Positions 43,340 through 52,161 of a stretch of DNA of 64,000 bases are shown here, in pieces. The stretch spans positions 5,321,001 through 5,385,000 of the forward strand of contig NZ_CP054918.1 of NCBI RefSeq assembly GCF_013364195.1, written 5' to 3'. The notes below the pieces were generated by a model. It was not told the DNA's origin. It made no database searches and saw nothing but the letters and a program-made list of their open reading frames with translations. The position numbers and the translations under genes are program-made. Origin of the DNA: Streptomyces sp. NA04227 (GTDB lineage Bacteria; Actinomycetota; Actinomycetes; Streptomycetales; Streptomycetaceae). The number at the start of each line of letters is the position of its first letter. The stretch's first letter is position 1.

Positions 43340-45660
43340 TACCGGAACGTGCGCAGCCGGAGGCTGTTGCCGACCACGAAGACCGACGAGAAGGCCATCG
43401 CGGCCCCGGCGATCATCGGGTTGAGCAGACCGGTGGCGGCCAGCGGAAGGGCGGCCAGGTTGTAGCCGAAGGCCCAGCACAGGTTGCCGCGGATCGTGGT
43501 CAGCGTGCGCCTGGCCAGCCGGATCGCGTCCGCGGCCACGCGCAGATCGCCCCGGACCAGGGTCAGGTCGCCCGCCTCGATGGCGGCGTCGGTGCCGGTG
43601 CCCATGGCCAGGCCCAGATCGGCGGTGGCGAGGGCGGCGGCGTCGTTGACCCCGTCGCCGACCATGGCCACCGTCCGGCCCGCCTTCCGCAGCCGCCGCA
43701 CCTCGGCGACCTTGTCCTCGGGCAGCACCTCGGCGATCACCTCGTCGATGCCGACCTCGCGCGCGACCGACTCGGCCACGGTGCGGTTGTCCCCGGTCAG
43801 CAGTACCGGTGTCAGCCCAAGGGCGCGCAACTCGCGCACGGCTTCAGCGCTGGTCTCCTTCACGGTGTCCGCCACCGTCAGAACGCCGCGCGCCACCCCG
43901 TCCCAGGCGACCGCCACCGCGGTCAGCCCCGACTCCTGCGCCCGCCGCGCGGCGGCCTCCAGGGAGCCGGGCAGCGCGATGCCCTCCTGGTCGAGCAGCC
44001 GTACGCGGCCCACCAGGACCCGCCGTCCCTCGACCGTGCCGCGTACGCCGAGCCCCGCGAGGTTCTCGAAGTCCGTGGGGGAGGGGAGCGTACCGATGCG
44101 TTCGGCGGCGCCGGCCGCAAGGGCGCGCGCCACCGGATGCTCCGATGCATCCTCCAAGGCCCCCGCGAGCCGCAGCAGTTCCCGCTCCTCGGTCCCTTCG
44201 GCGGTCCACACCCCGGCCAGGGACATGCGCCCGGTGGTCACCGTCCCCGTCTTGTCGAGCACGACGGTGTCGACGCGACGGGTCGACTCGAGGACCTCGG
44301 GCCCCTTGATGAGGATGCCGAGCTGCGCACCGCGCCCCGTGCCGACCATCAGCGCGGTCGGCGTGGCCAGCCCCAGCGCGCACGGGCAGGCGATGATCAG
44401 CACCGCGACGGCGGCGGTGAACGCGGCGGTTGGCTCCCCGGTGACCGCCAGCCAGGCGCCCAGCGTGCCGGCGGCGATCAGCAGCACCACGGGGACGAAC
44501 ACCGCGGAGATCCGGTCGGCGAGACGCTGCACGGCCGCCTTGCCGTTCTGCGCCTCCTCCACCAGGTGTGCCATGCGCGCGAGTTGGGTCTCCTCGCCGA
44601 CCCGGGTGGCCTCCACCACGAGACGGCCGCCCACGTTGACGGTGGCCCCGGCGACCGGGTCGCCGACCGTGACGTCCACGGGCACCGACTCACCGGTGAG
44701 CATCGAGGCGTCCACCGCCGAGGCGCCCTCGGTGACCACTCCGTCCGTGGCGATCTTCTCGCCGGGGCGCACCACGAACAGCGCGCCCGGCTTCAGTTCG
44801 GCCACCGGCACCCGGACCTCGCGGCCCCCGCGCAGTACCGCGACGTCCTTGGCGCCGAGCCGGAGCAGCGCCCGCAGCGCGGCACCGGCACGCCGCTTGG
44901 CCCGCGCCTCCAGGTACCGGCCGAGCAGCAGGAAGGTGACCACTCCCGCGGCCACTTCGAGGTAGAGCGTCGATCCGGCGTCGCCCCGGGACAACGTCCA
45001 GCTGAAGCCGTGCCGCATGCCCGGCATCCCCGCATGACCCCAGAACAGGGCCCACACCGACCAGCCGAAGGCGGCCAGCGTGCCCAGTGAGACGAGGGTG
45101 TCCATCGTCGCGGCGGCGTGCCGCGCGTTGGTGAACGCCGCCCGGTGGAAGGGGAATCCGCCCCAGACCACGACGGGCGCCGCCAGCGTGAGACTCAGCC
45201 ACTGCCAGTTGTCGAACTGCAGCGAGGGCACCATCGACAGGAGCGCCACCGGCAGCGCGAGGACGGCACTGATGCCCAGACGCTGCCGCAGGGCGAGGAG
45301 TTCGGGATCGTCCTCGCCGCGCGCGACCCCGCCCCCGCCCCCGGCCCCGACGCCGTCCTCGCCCGCGTCCGGCTCCGGCTCGGGGTCGGGCGGCGCCGGT
45401 ACCTCGGCGGTGTAGCCGGTCCGCTCCACGGTGGCGACGAGAGCGGCGACCGAGACCTCCGGGGCGTGCCGCACCCTGGCCTTCTCGGTGGCGTAGTTGA
45501 CCGTGGCGCTCACCCCGTCCATCCGGTTGAGCTTCTTCTCCACCCGCGCCGCGCAGGAGGTACAGGTCATCCCGCCGATGACCAGTTCGGTCTCGATCTC
45601 GGCTCCGGTCCCGGTGGCGGCGGGAGCGGTCACCGGCGGCCCGGCTGCTGTGCTCGTCAT
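43339..45660 (-). CDS. copA: Copper-exporting P1B-type ATPase
   Basis: 773 residues. N-terminal heavy-metal domain with GMTCTSC, then a Pro/Asp/Gly linker, eight predicted TM helices with the copper-selective CPC motif (IIACPCALG), actuator loop with TGES, phosphorylation motif DKTGT, SEHP in the nucleotide domain, and [10 protein letters not shown]. Exports Cu(I) from the cytoplasm. The ATG at 45660 gives a standard N-terminus (MTSTAAG) and has TTGGAG upstream. The chaperone gene lies 112 bases upstream on the same strand, and both sit behind a CsoR-type operator. A frameshift-free copy with all catalytic residues intact. Confidence 0.95.
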   Translation of the reverse strand: MTSTAAGPPVTAPAATGTGAEIETELVIGGMTCTSCAARVEKKLNRMDGVSATVNYATEKARVRHAPEVSVAALVATVERTGYTAEVPAPPDPEPEPDAGEDGVGAGGGGGVARGEDDPELLALRQRLGISAVLALPVALLSMVPSLQFDNWQWLSLTLAAPVVVWGGFPFHRAAFTNARHAAATMDTLVSLGTLAAFGWSVWALFWGHAGMPGMRHGFSWTLSRGDAGSTLYLEVAAGVVTFLLLGRYLEARAKRRAGAALRALLRLGAKDVAVLRGGREVRVPVAELKPGALFVVRPGEKIATDGVVTEGASAVDASMLTGESVPVDVTVGDPVAGATVNVGGRLVVEATRVGEETQLARMAHLVEEAQNGKAAVQRLADRISAVFVPVVLLIAAGTLGAWLAVTGEPTAAFTAAVAVLIIACPCALGLATPTALMVGTGRGAQLGILIKGPEVLESTRRVDTVVLDKTGTVTTGRMSLAGVWTAEGTEERELLRLAGALEDASEHPVARALAAGAAERIGTLPSPTDFENLAGLGVRGTVEGRRVLVGRVRLLDQEGIALPGSLEAAARRAQESGLTAVAVAWDGVARGVLTVADTVKETSAEAVRELRALGLTPVLLTGDNRTVAESVAREVGIDEVIAEVLPEDKVAEVRRLRKAGRTVAMVGDGVNDAAALATADLGLAMGTGTDAAIEAGDLTLVRGDLRVAADAIRLARRTLTTIRGNLCWAFGYNLAALPLAATGLLNPMIAGAAMAFSSVFVVGNSLRLRTFR

Positions 45661-45772
45661 CGTCCGTGCTCCAAGGCTGTGCTGTGGACCGGGCCGTACG
45701 GGACCGGATCGCGGCGGACCGGCGACGGGTACGGCCCGGCCGCCCGGCGCTGTCACCGGGCGGGGGCGGGGC

Positions 45773-46078
45773 TCAGGCCGCGCCGGTGAGCTCGTAGCCC
45801 GCCTCGTCCACGGCCGCGCGTACCGCCTCCTCGTCGAGCGGCGCCGCGGAGACGACCGTAACGGTGCCCGCCGAGGCCGAGGCCACGGCCGAGGTCACCC
45901 CGGCGAGCGCGGAGATCTCGGCGGCCACGGCGCCCTCGCAGTGTCCGCAGGTCATCCCGCTGACACGGTAGACGGCCGTCACGCCCGCGGCGCCCTGGTC
46001 CTGGCAGCTGCCCGCCGAGGCGGACCCGCCACAGCAGGAGCCGGAAGCGGTCGCGGCGGTCTCGGTCTGAGCGGTCAT
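45773..46078 (-). CDS. copZ: CopZ-like copper chaperone
   Basis: 101 residues. The C-terminal two thirds is a heavy-metal-associated domain with GMTCGHC (Cu(I) ligands) and typical [14 protein letters not shown] and EAGYEL segments. An extra N-terminal region rich in Cys (GSCCGG and SCQDQ) is longer than in standard CopZ and may bind more metal. It delivers Cu(I) to the adjacent CopA. The ATG at 46078 follows GAGGAGAACG. It is first in the operon, so copper would induce both genes through the operator at 46274. Confidence 0.9.
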   Translation of the reverse strand: MTAQTETAATASGSCCGGSASAGSCQDQGAAGVTAVYRVSGMTCGHCEGAVAAEISALAGVTSAVASASAGTVTVVSAAPLDEEAVRAAVDEAGYELTGAA

Positions 46079-46273
46079 GTCGTTCTCCTCGGTTCTCGGC
46101 GAGGCCGGTCGGCGCTCTGTCCGGCGTACGGGCGCGGCGCCACGCGGCCGGCACCGCTTCCGCACCGCTCCAGGACTGGCTCGAAGCGTGCGGTGCCGCG
46201 CCACGTGGGCGCACGCCACAGGCGTAGCGTGCGGGGAGCGGCCCGTTTCCGTGCCCTCTCCACGCTCCTTACG

Positions 46274-46294
46274 TTATACCCCTGGGGGGTATAA
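46274..46294. promoter_or_regulatory. CsoR-type copper operator
   Basis: TTATACCCC and GGGGTATAA are perfect 9-bp arms around a TGG centre, matching the GC-tract inverted repeat flanked by TA that actinobacterial CsoR repressors bind. It lies about 200 bases upstream of the chaperone start, where a promoter for the copZ-copA operon is expected. No csoR gene is in the window. Confidence 0.8.
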
Positions 46295-46441
46295 ATCCAA
46301 GCGATGCGGCCCGTTGGCGCCCGACCATTTCGCCGGTCGCTTCACAGGGTGTGCGGGTACGCGCGCTGCGTACGTGAGGTGAGGCCCGTCGTAGCCAACC
46401 GCGCACCCCGTGAAGGCGGCGCCCGCCCTGGGGCATGCGAA

Positions 46442-46473
46442 AGCCCCGCCGCCGGATCTTCGGCGACGGGGCT
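46442..46473 (-). terminator. Terminator after the small HTH gene
   Basis: AGCCCCGCCGCCG and CGGCGACGGGGCT form a 13-bp stem with one mismatch and a 6-base loop; on the minus strand it is followed by CTTTCG. Confidence 0.75.
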
Positions 46474-46509
46474 CGCGGCGCGCTCGGCGCGAACGTAGGG
46501 GTGGGTTCC

Positions 46510-46704
46510 TCACCTGCCGCGGCGGTTGCCCGGCCGGGCGGCGGCCCATCTGCGGACCGTGTCCGCGTACCAGTAGGGCCTCCCGCCCTCGACGTGATCG
46601 GGTGCGGGCAGCAGTCCGTGCTTGCGGTAGGAGCGCACCGTGTCCGGCTGTACACGGATGTGCGCGGCGATGTCCTTGTACGACCAGAGCCTGCGGTCCG
46701 TCAT
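46510..46704 (-). CDS. Small MerR/AlpA-like helix-turn-helix protein
   Basis: 64 residues. LWSYKDIAAHIRVQPDTVRSYRKHGLLPAPD is a MerR-like winged helix, and RPYWYADTVRRWAAARP forms the wing and recognition helix; there is no effector domain. It resembles short excisionase/AlpA or BldC-like DNA-binding proteins in size but not closely in sequence. GGAGGTGCAG lies directly before the ATG at 46704. Upstream are four GTGAC pentamers that could be its own operator. Targets unknown; it is not obviously linked to the copper operon, which has a separate operator and intervening terminator. Confidence 0.75.
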   Translation of the reverse strand: MTDRRLWSYKDIAAHIRVQPDTVRSYRKHGLLPAPDHVEGGRPYWYADTVRRWAAARPGNRRGR

Positions 46705-46833
46705 CTGCACCTCCATTGCGCGCGTCGGCAGCGGACCGTGTGGACCGCCGGTGGAGCCGGACGCGCGGGTGATCTTCAGCCTCCGCCCGGTCAACGACGC
46801 GGCCCGGCGCCGGTCGGGCCCTGTCGGCGCTGT

Positions 46834-46888
46834 GTGACCCAAAACCCGCGTAGGCGTGACAGTTGTGACCAAAGGCGGGCTTCTGTGA
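46834..46888. promoter_or_regulatory. Four GTGAC pentamers upstream of the small HTH gene
   Basis: GTGAC starts at 46834, 46856, 46865 and 46884, within a longer partial repeat (GTGACC-AAA-GC). They lie 130-185 bases upstream of the HTH start in the 323-base gap 46705-47027, which has no gene. Candidate multi-site operator or promoter. Confidence 0.35.
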
Positions 46889-47027
46889 CGAGAGTGATGC
46901 GAAGTGCCCCGGGGCGGAGTGGCGTTCGGGCATGCGTCGGGGGCCCGGCTCAACTACCGGGCCGCACCGCGTGGTTCACCGCGTCCGGACCACCAGGGTC
47001 ACCAGGGGCGCGCGCGGCGACAGGGCC

Positions 47028-47927
47028 TCAGGCCCCGCACCCCCGCAGATACGCCCGTGTCCGGCGGGCGATCGGCTCCGGGCGGTCCGGCTCGCACGGG
47101 TACATGTCCTGCTCGACGATGGCGAACAGGTCGACGTCGAGCCGCTGGGCCGCCTGGAGTACGGGTTCCAGTGCGGGCACCCCGGACGGCGGCTCGCACA
47201 TCACGCCCCGGGCCACCGCGGGCCCGAACGGCAGCTGTTCGGCGTGTACTTGGGCCAGGACGGCCGGGTCGACCTGCTTGAGGTGCAGATAGCCGATGCG
47301 CTCGCCGTAGGTCTCGATGAGCCGCACGCTGTCGCCGCCGCAGTAGGCGTAGTGCCCGGTGTCCAGGCACAGCGAGACCAGTTCCGGGTCGGTCGCGTCG
47401 AGGAAGCGGGTGACGTTCTCCTCGGTGTCGACATGGGTGTCCGCGTGCGGATGCACCACGGTGCGCAGTCCGTACCGTTCGCCGACCTCCCGTGCGAGCC
47501 GCTCCGTCTGCGCCGCCAGCGTGCGCCACTGCTCGGCGGTGAGCGTCCGCTCCTCCAGGACCTCGCCGGTCTTGTCGTCACGCCAGAAGGACGGGATGAG
47601 GACGAGGTGACCGGCCCCGGAGGCCTCGGCCAGCGCGGCGACCGAGGACACGTGCCGCCAGGTCGCGTCCCACACCTCGGGCCCCCGGTGCAGCCCCGCG
47701 AACACGGTCCCCGCGGACACCTTCAGGCCCCGGCTGCCCGTCTCCTCGGCCAGCCGTGCGGGGTCGGTGGGCAGATAGCCGTACGGACCCAGCTCGATCC
47801 ATTCGTACCCGGTCGCCGCCACCTCGTCCAGGAAACGCCGCCAGGGCACCTGCCGTGGATCGTCGGCGAACCACACACCCCAGGAGTCGGGGGCCGAACC
47901 GATCCGGATACGCGACAGGGTCGTCAT
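47028..47927 (-). CDS. TIM-barrel sugar isomerase/dehydratase-like protein of the inositol locus
   Basis: 299 residues, AP_endonuc_2 fold. N-terminal IGSAPDSWGVWFADDPRQVPW, GYEWIELGPYGYLPTD, then HPHADTHVDTEENV, LCLDTGHYAYCGGD and YLHLKQVD carry the expected Glu, His and Asp metal ligands. Divergently transcribed from iolC-iolB-iolD-mmsA, it most likely supplies the inosose dehydratase (IolE) or inosose isomerase (IolI) step. It is not close enough to classical IolE by eye to name. ATG 47927 is preferred; a GTG 15 bases upstream is open. Confidence 0.75.
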   Translation of the reverse strand: MTTLSRIRIGSAPDSWGVWFADDPRQVPWRRFLDEVAATGYEWIELGPYGYLPTDPARLAEETGSRGLKVSAGTVFAGLHRGPEVWDATWRHVSSVAALAEASGAGHLVLIPSFWRDDKTGEVLEERTLTAEQWRTLAAQTERLAREVGERYGLRTVVHPHADTHVDTEENVTRFLDATDPELVSLCLDTGHYAYCGGDSVRLIETYGERIGYLHLKQVDPAVLAQVHAEQLPFGPAVARGVMCEPPSGVPALEPVLQAAQRLDVDLFAIVEQDMYPCEPDRPEPIARRTRAYLRGCGA

Positions 47928-48165
47928 GCCCGCCAGCGTCACCGGGCGCCGAGCGGAGTGTCAAGAAGCCCTGCCCGCGGCGGCCCGCCACCCCGTGCCT
48001 TGGCCGGGAGACTCTTCTCCCTCCGGACGTCCGGTTGTCAGGACAGGTGTGCCCCGCCGTGCTTTGGTGGAGGCCGGAGCGCGTACGCGGGCGCGCGCGT
48101 GGGCAGGGGTTGCGCCGGTGCGCGCCCGGACGCGGGCGGGCCGGAACAGGGGAAGGGAAGCACTG

Positions 48166-49176
48166 GTGGGCGACGGGCACGACCACAACCTGGAAGCAGG
48201 GGCAGTCAGCGAGGAGAAATCCTCCGAGGCCGCCCCCTTCGATGTCCTGACCATGGGCCGGGTCGGCGTGGACCTGTACCCGCTCCAGTCCGGGGTACCG
48301 CTCGCCGAGGTGAGCACCTTCGGCAAGTTCCTCGGCGGCTCGCCCACCAACGTGGCCGTGGCCGCCGCCCGCCTCGGCCGCCGCACCGCGGTGATCACCC
48401 GGACCGGCGCGGACGCCTTCGGCCGCTACGTGCGCCGGGCGCTCGGCGAGTTCGGCGTGGACGACCGCTGGGTCACCGAGGTGCCCGGGCTGCCCACTCC
48501 GGTCACCTTCTGCGAGATCTTCCCGCCGGACGACTTCCCGCTCTGGTTCTACCGGCAGCCCAAGGCCCCGGACCTCGAAATCCACCCGTACGAAATGGAC
48601 TTGGCCGCCGTGACCGAGGCGCGGGTGTTCTGGGTGACGGGCACCGGCCTGTGCGAGGAGCCGAGCCGTACGGCGACCCTGGCCGCGCTCGCCCACCGCG
48701 ACCGGCGCGGCATCACCGTCTTCGACCTCGACTGGCGCCCCATGTTCTGGCGCTCGGAGCCCACCGCGGTGTACGCCGAGGCCCTCGGCGGGGCCACCGT
48801 CGCGGTCGGCAATCTGGACGAGGTGGAGATCGCCACCGGCGAACGCGACCCCGAGCGCGCCGCGCGCGCCCTGCTCGCCGCCGGACCCGAACTCGCCGTG
48901 GTCAAACAGGGCCCCAAGGGCGTCCTCGCGCTGCATGCCTCCGGCGCCCGCGCCGAGGTCCCGCCGCTGCCGGTCACCGTGGTCAACGGGCTCGGCGCGG
49001 GCGACGCCTTCGGCGGTGCGCTGTGCCACGGGCTGCTGTCCGGCTGGGAGTTGGAGCGGACCATGCGCTACGCGAACGCCGCGGGCGCCATCGTCGCCGG
49101 ACGGCTGGAGTGCTCCTCCGCGATGCCGCGCGACGAGGAGGTCGCGGCGGCCCTCGCGGCGGGGGAGGTCCGGTGA
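48166..49176 (+). CDS. iolC: 5-dehydro-2-deoxygluconokinase
   Basis: PfkB-family sugar kinase of 336 residues that phosphorylates 5-dehydro-2-deoxy-gluconate in inositol breakdown. Motifs: MGRVGVDLYPLQSG, GGSPTNVAVAAARLG (PfkB signature 1, about 52), and NGLGAGDAFGGALCHGL (signature 2 with catalytic Asp, about 275). The N-terminal 25 residues are a variable extension. The GTG at 48166 is preceded by AAGGGAAG at good spacing. First gene of a four-gene plus-strand group: iolC, iolB, iolD, mmsA. The 238-base divergent gap to the isomerase gene holds the promoters. Confidence 0.9.
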   Translation: MGDGHDHNLEAGAVSEEKSSEAAPFDVLTMGRVGVDLYPLQSGVPLAEVSTFGKFLGGSPTNVAVAAARLGRRTAVITRTGADAFGRYVRRALGEFGVDDRWVTEVPGLPTPVTFCEIFPPDDFPLWFYRQPKAPDLEIHPYEMDLAAVTEARVFWVTGTGLCEEPSRTATLAALAHRDRRGITVFDLDWRPMFWRSEPTAVYAEALGGATVAVGNLDEVEIATGERDPERAARALLAAGPELAVVKQGPKGVLALHASGARAEVPPLPVTVVNGLGAGDAFGGALCHGLLSGWELERTMRYANAAGAIVAGRLECSSAMPRDEEVAAALAAGEVR

Positions 49177-49324
49177 GTCGGCCGGGGACGCGGGTCCGTC
49201 GGTGGCACGGTGGGGCCCTGGCTCCCGCTCGCGGACAGCGGCCGACCGCGACCGCGGGCCGATGACGGGAGAAAGCACGACCGGCGAGGAGTGGGGGACA
49301 GGTGACTGGAGGTAGGAGATACCC

Positions 49325-50146
49325 ATGAGCGACGCCCGGCCCCGGCTCCATCTCCCGCGCGGCACCGCCGCCGACGGCCCGTACGAGCTGAGCATCGGGC
49401 CCGGGGCGCCGGGCGCCGAGTACACGGCACTGCGGGTACTGCGGCTGCCGCCCGGCGGCACCCATGAGTTCGCGAGCGGCGACTGCGAGTGGATCGTGCT
49501 GCCGCTGGCGGGCGGCTGTGTGGTCGACATGGACGGCGTGAGCTTCGAACTCACGGGCAGACAAGGCGTGTTCGCGAGCCCGAGCGACTTCGCCTATGTG
49601 CCACGCGACACCGGGGCACAGCTGCACAGCAGGGCGGGCGGCCGCTTCGCCCTGGCCGGGGCGCGCTGCGAGCGACGACTCACGCCGCGCTACGCGCCAG
49701 CCGCCGCGGTCCCCCCGGAGGAACGCGGCTCGGGCCAATGCGCCCGCCAGGTACGCGGGTTCGCCGCCGCGGACGCCTTCGACTGCGACCGGCTGATCGC
49801 CGTGGAGGTGCTCACCCCGGCCGGACACTGGTCCTCCTACCCGCCGCACAAGCACGACGAGGAACGCCCCGGCGTCGAGACCCGGCTCGAGGAGATCTAC
49901 TACTTCGCCATCGAGGGCGCGCACGGCCTCGGCTACCAGCGGATCTCGCCCTCCCGTCCGGGCGGCAGCGACCTGCTCGCCGAGGTCCGGGACGGCGACG
50001 CGGTGCTGGTCCCCGACGGCTGGCACGGCCCCTCGATCGCGGAGCCCGGCCACGCCATGTACTACCTGAACGTCATGGCGGGCCCGGGCCCCGAACGCGC
50101 CTGGCGCATCTGCTTCCACCCCGACCACGAGGAGGGCTACCGGTGA
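49325..50146 (+). CDS. iolB: 5-deoxy-glucuronate isomerase
   Basis: Isomerises 5-deoxy-D-glucuronate to 5-dehydro-2-deoxy-gluconate, feeding IolC; 273 residues, IolB/KduI double-cupin family. PPGGTHEFASGDCEWIVLPL, SYPPHKHDEERPGVETRLEEIYYF (metal-binding His and Glu, about 176-200) and VPDGWHGPSIAEPGHAMYYLNVMAGP are the typical cupin segments. GGAGGTAGGAG precedes the ATG. It overlaps iolD by four bases, so the two are translationally coupled; the 148-base gap after iolC holds no clear terminator. Confidence 0.93.
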   Translation: MSDARPRLHLPRGTAADGPYELSIGPGAPGAEYTALRVLRLPPGGTHEFASGDCEWIVLPLAGGCVVDMDGVSFELTGRQGVFASPSDFAYVPRDTGAQLHSRAGGRFALAGARCERRLTPRYAPAAAVPPEERGSGQCARQVRGFAAADAFDCDRLIAVEVLTPAGHWSSYPPHKHDEERPGVETRLEEIYYFAIEGAHGLGYQRISPSRPGGSDLLAEVRDGDAVLVPDGWHGPSIAEPGHAMYYLNVMAGPGPERAWRICFHPDHEEGYR

Positions 50147-52029
50147 CCGGCACCCGCAGACTGACCGTCGCACAGGCCCTGATCGCCTTTCTGGCACGGC
50201 AGTTCACCGAACGGGACGGCGTACGCCACCGGCTGATCAAAGCCACCTGGGGCATCTTCGGACACGGCAACGTCGCGGGACTGGGCCAGGCCCTGGTCGA
50301 GTACCCGGACCTGATGCCCTTCCACCAGGGCCGCAACGAACAGGCGATGGTGCACGCCGCAGTCGGTCACGCCCGCCAGAGCGGCAGGCTGAGCACCCAC
50401 GCGGTCACCACCTCCATCGGCCCCGGCGCCACCAACCTGGTCACCGGGGCGGCCCTGGCCACCATCAACCGCCTGCCGGTGCTCCTGCTGCCCGGCGACA
50501 CCTTCGCGACCCGCCCCGCCGATCCGGTACTGCAACAGCTCGAAGTCCCTTACGCGGGCGACGTGTCGGTCAACGACTGCCTGCGCCCCGTCTCCCGCTA
50601 CTTCGACCGGATCACCCGCCCCGAGGCCCTCGTCCCGGCCGCGCTCGCCGCGATGCGGGTCCTGACCGACCCCGCCGAGACCGGGGCCGTCACCCTGGCC
50701 CTCCCACAGGACGTCCAGACCGAGGCCCACGACTGGCCCGAGGACTTCTTCACCGAGCGCGTCTGGCACATCCGCCGCCCCGCCCCCGATCCGGCCGAAC
50801 TCGGCGCCGCCGTACGGGAGTTGCGGGCCGCACGGCGTCCGCTGATCGTGGCGGGCGGCGGAGTGCGGCACAGCGGCGCCGAGGCCGCGCTCGCCGCCTT
50901 CGCCGAGTCGACCGGCATCCCCGTCGCGGTCACCCAGGCGGGCAAGGGCTCCCTGCTCCACGACCACCCCCGCGACCTCGGCGGCCTCGGCCACACCGGC
51001 ACCGCCGCCGCCAACGAACTCGCCCGCACCGCCGACCTGTTGCTCGGCATCGGCACTCGCTGGACCGACTTCACCACCGCCTCCGGCACCCTCTTCACCG
51101 CCCCCGGCGCCCGCTTCGTCAACCTCAACATCGCGCCCTTCGACGCACACAAGATGAGCGGCACGACCCTGATCGCCGACGCCCGCACGGGACTTGAGGC
51201 ACTCGCCGAAGCCCTCCCCGGACACCGCGTCGACGAGTCGTACGCAGCCGCCTGCACAACTGCCAAGCAACAGTGGGAACTTCGCGTCGACGAGGCCTAC
51301 GCGGCCCCCGACCTCAGCGCCGCACCCACCCAGACCCAGGTACTCGGCGGCCTCGACAGCCTGCTCGGCCCCGAGGACATCCTGATCAACGCCGCCGGCT
51401 CACTCCCCGGCGACCTGCACAAACTCTGGCGCCCCCGCTCCCACGACCAGTACCACGTCGAGTACGGCTACTCCTGCATGGGCTACGAGATCCCCGCCGC
51501 GATCGGCGTCCGGCTCGCCGCCCCGGCCCGCCCGGTCTGGGCGCTGGTGGGCGACGGCACGTACCTGATGATGCCCACCGAACTGGTCACCGCCGTCCAA
51601 CTCGGCCTGCCCATCAAGGTGGTTGTCCTCCAGAACCACGGCTACGCCTCCATCGGCGGCCTCTCCAGGTCGGTCGGCGCCGAGGGATTCGGCACCGCCT
51701 ACCGCTTCCGCGCCCCCGACGGCACCTACACCGGCGACCCTCTCCCCGTAGACCTCGCCGCCAACGCCGCCAGCCTCGGCCTGCGCGTACTCCGCGCCAC
51801 CACCGTCGCCGAGCTGCGCACCGCCCTCGCCACCGCGCGTGCGGCGAGCGAGCCGACCTGTGTGTACGTGGAGACGGCGCCGGACCCGGGCACGGGCCCC
51901 GGCAGCGTGCCACCCGCCGAGGCCTGGTGGGACGTACCGGTGGCTCAGACGGCGAGCCGTCCGGAGGCGGTACGGGCCAGGGAGGAGTACGAGCGGCGGG
52001 TGGGGGGTCGGCGGTGGGCGTTGGGGTGA
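50143..52029 (+). CDS. iolD: Trihydroxycyclohexane-1,2-dione hydrolase
   Basis: Thiamine-diphosphate-dependent C-C hydrolase that opens the inositol ring after IolE; 628 residues, normal length. N-terminal FGHGNVAGLGQALVEY, HQGRNEQAMVHAAVGHAR (cofactor-activating Glu region), TSIGPGATNLVTGAA, and the C-terminal TPP/Mg motif from WALVGDGTYLMM to VVVLQNHGYASIGG are in place. The GTG start overlaps the iolB stop (GTGA). The product is 5-deoxy-glucuronate, the substrate of IolB just upstream. Confidence 0.95.
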   Translation: MTGTRRLTVAQALIAFLARQFTERDGVRHRLIKATWGIFGHGNVAGLGQALVEYPDLMPFHQGRNEQAMVHAAVGHARQSGRLSTHAVTTSIGPGATNLVTGAALATINRLPVLLLPGDTFATRPADPVLQQLEVPYAGDVSVNDCLRPVSRYFDRITRPEALVPAALAAMRVLTDPAETGAVTLALPQDVQTEAHDWPEDFFTERVWHIRRPAPDPAELGAAVRELRAARRPLIVAGGGVRHSGAEAALAAFAESTGIPVAVTQAGKGSLLHDHPRDLGGLGHTGTAAANELARTADLLLGIGTRWTDFTTASGTLFTAPGARFVNLNIAPFDAHKMSGTTLIADARTGLEALAEALPGHRVDESYAAACTTAKQQWELRVDEAYAAPDLSAAPTQTQVLGGLDSLLGPEDILINAAGSLPGDLHKLWRPRSHDQYHVEYGYSCMGYEIPAAIGVRLAAPARPVWALVGDGTYLMMPTELVTAVQLGLPIKVVVLQNHGYASIGGLSRSVGAEGFGTAYRFRAPDGTYTGDPLPVDLAANAASLGLRVLRATTVAELRTALATARAASEPTCVYVETAPDPGTGPGSVPPAEAWWDVPVAQTASRPEAVRAREEYERRVGGRRWALG

Positions 52030-52092
52030 GGGGCGGCCGCACGAGCACCGTGCGCCTTGCGTGAGCCAACGAGCCGGACAGACGGGTTAGTT

Positions 52093-52155
52093 GAACGAGC
52101 CGTACGAGCCGTACGAACTGAGCGAGCCGAACGAACTGAACGAGCTGAAGGAGAG
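52093..52155 (+). repeat. 9-nt tandem repeat ending in the mmsA ribosome site
   Basis: Seven consecutive 9-mers resembling GAACGAGCC (variants GTACGAGCC, GTACGAACT, GAGCGAGCC, GAACGAACT, GAACGAGCT); the last, GAAGGAGAG, contains the Shine-Dalgarno AAGGAG of the gene starting at 52162. Lies in the 132-base gap after iolD. Confidence 0.85.
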
Positions 52156-52161
52156 GCCGAG

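Noticed and set aside
43156..45090. Plus-strand open frame opposite copA
   Set aside because: The translation is rich in H, R, G, P and Q with no motif; the minus strand has all P-type ATPase motifs.
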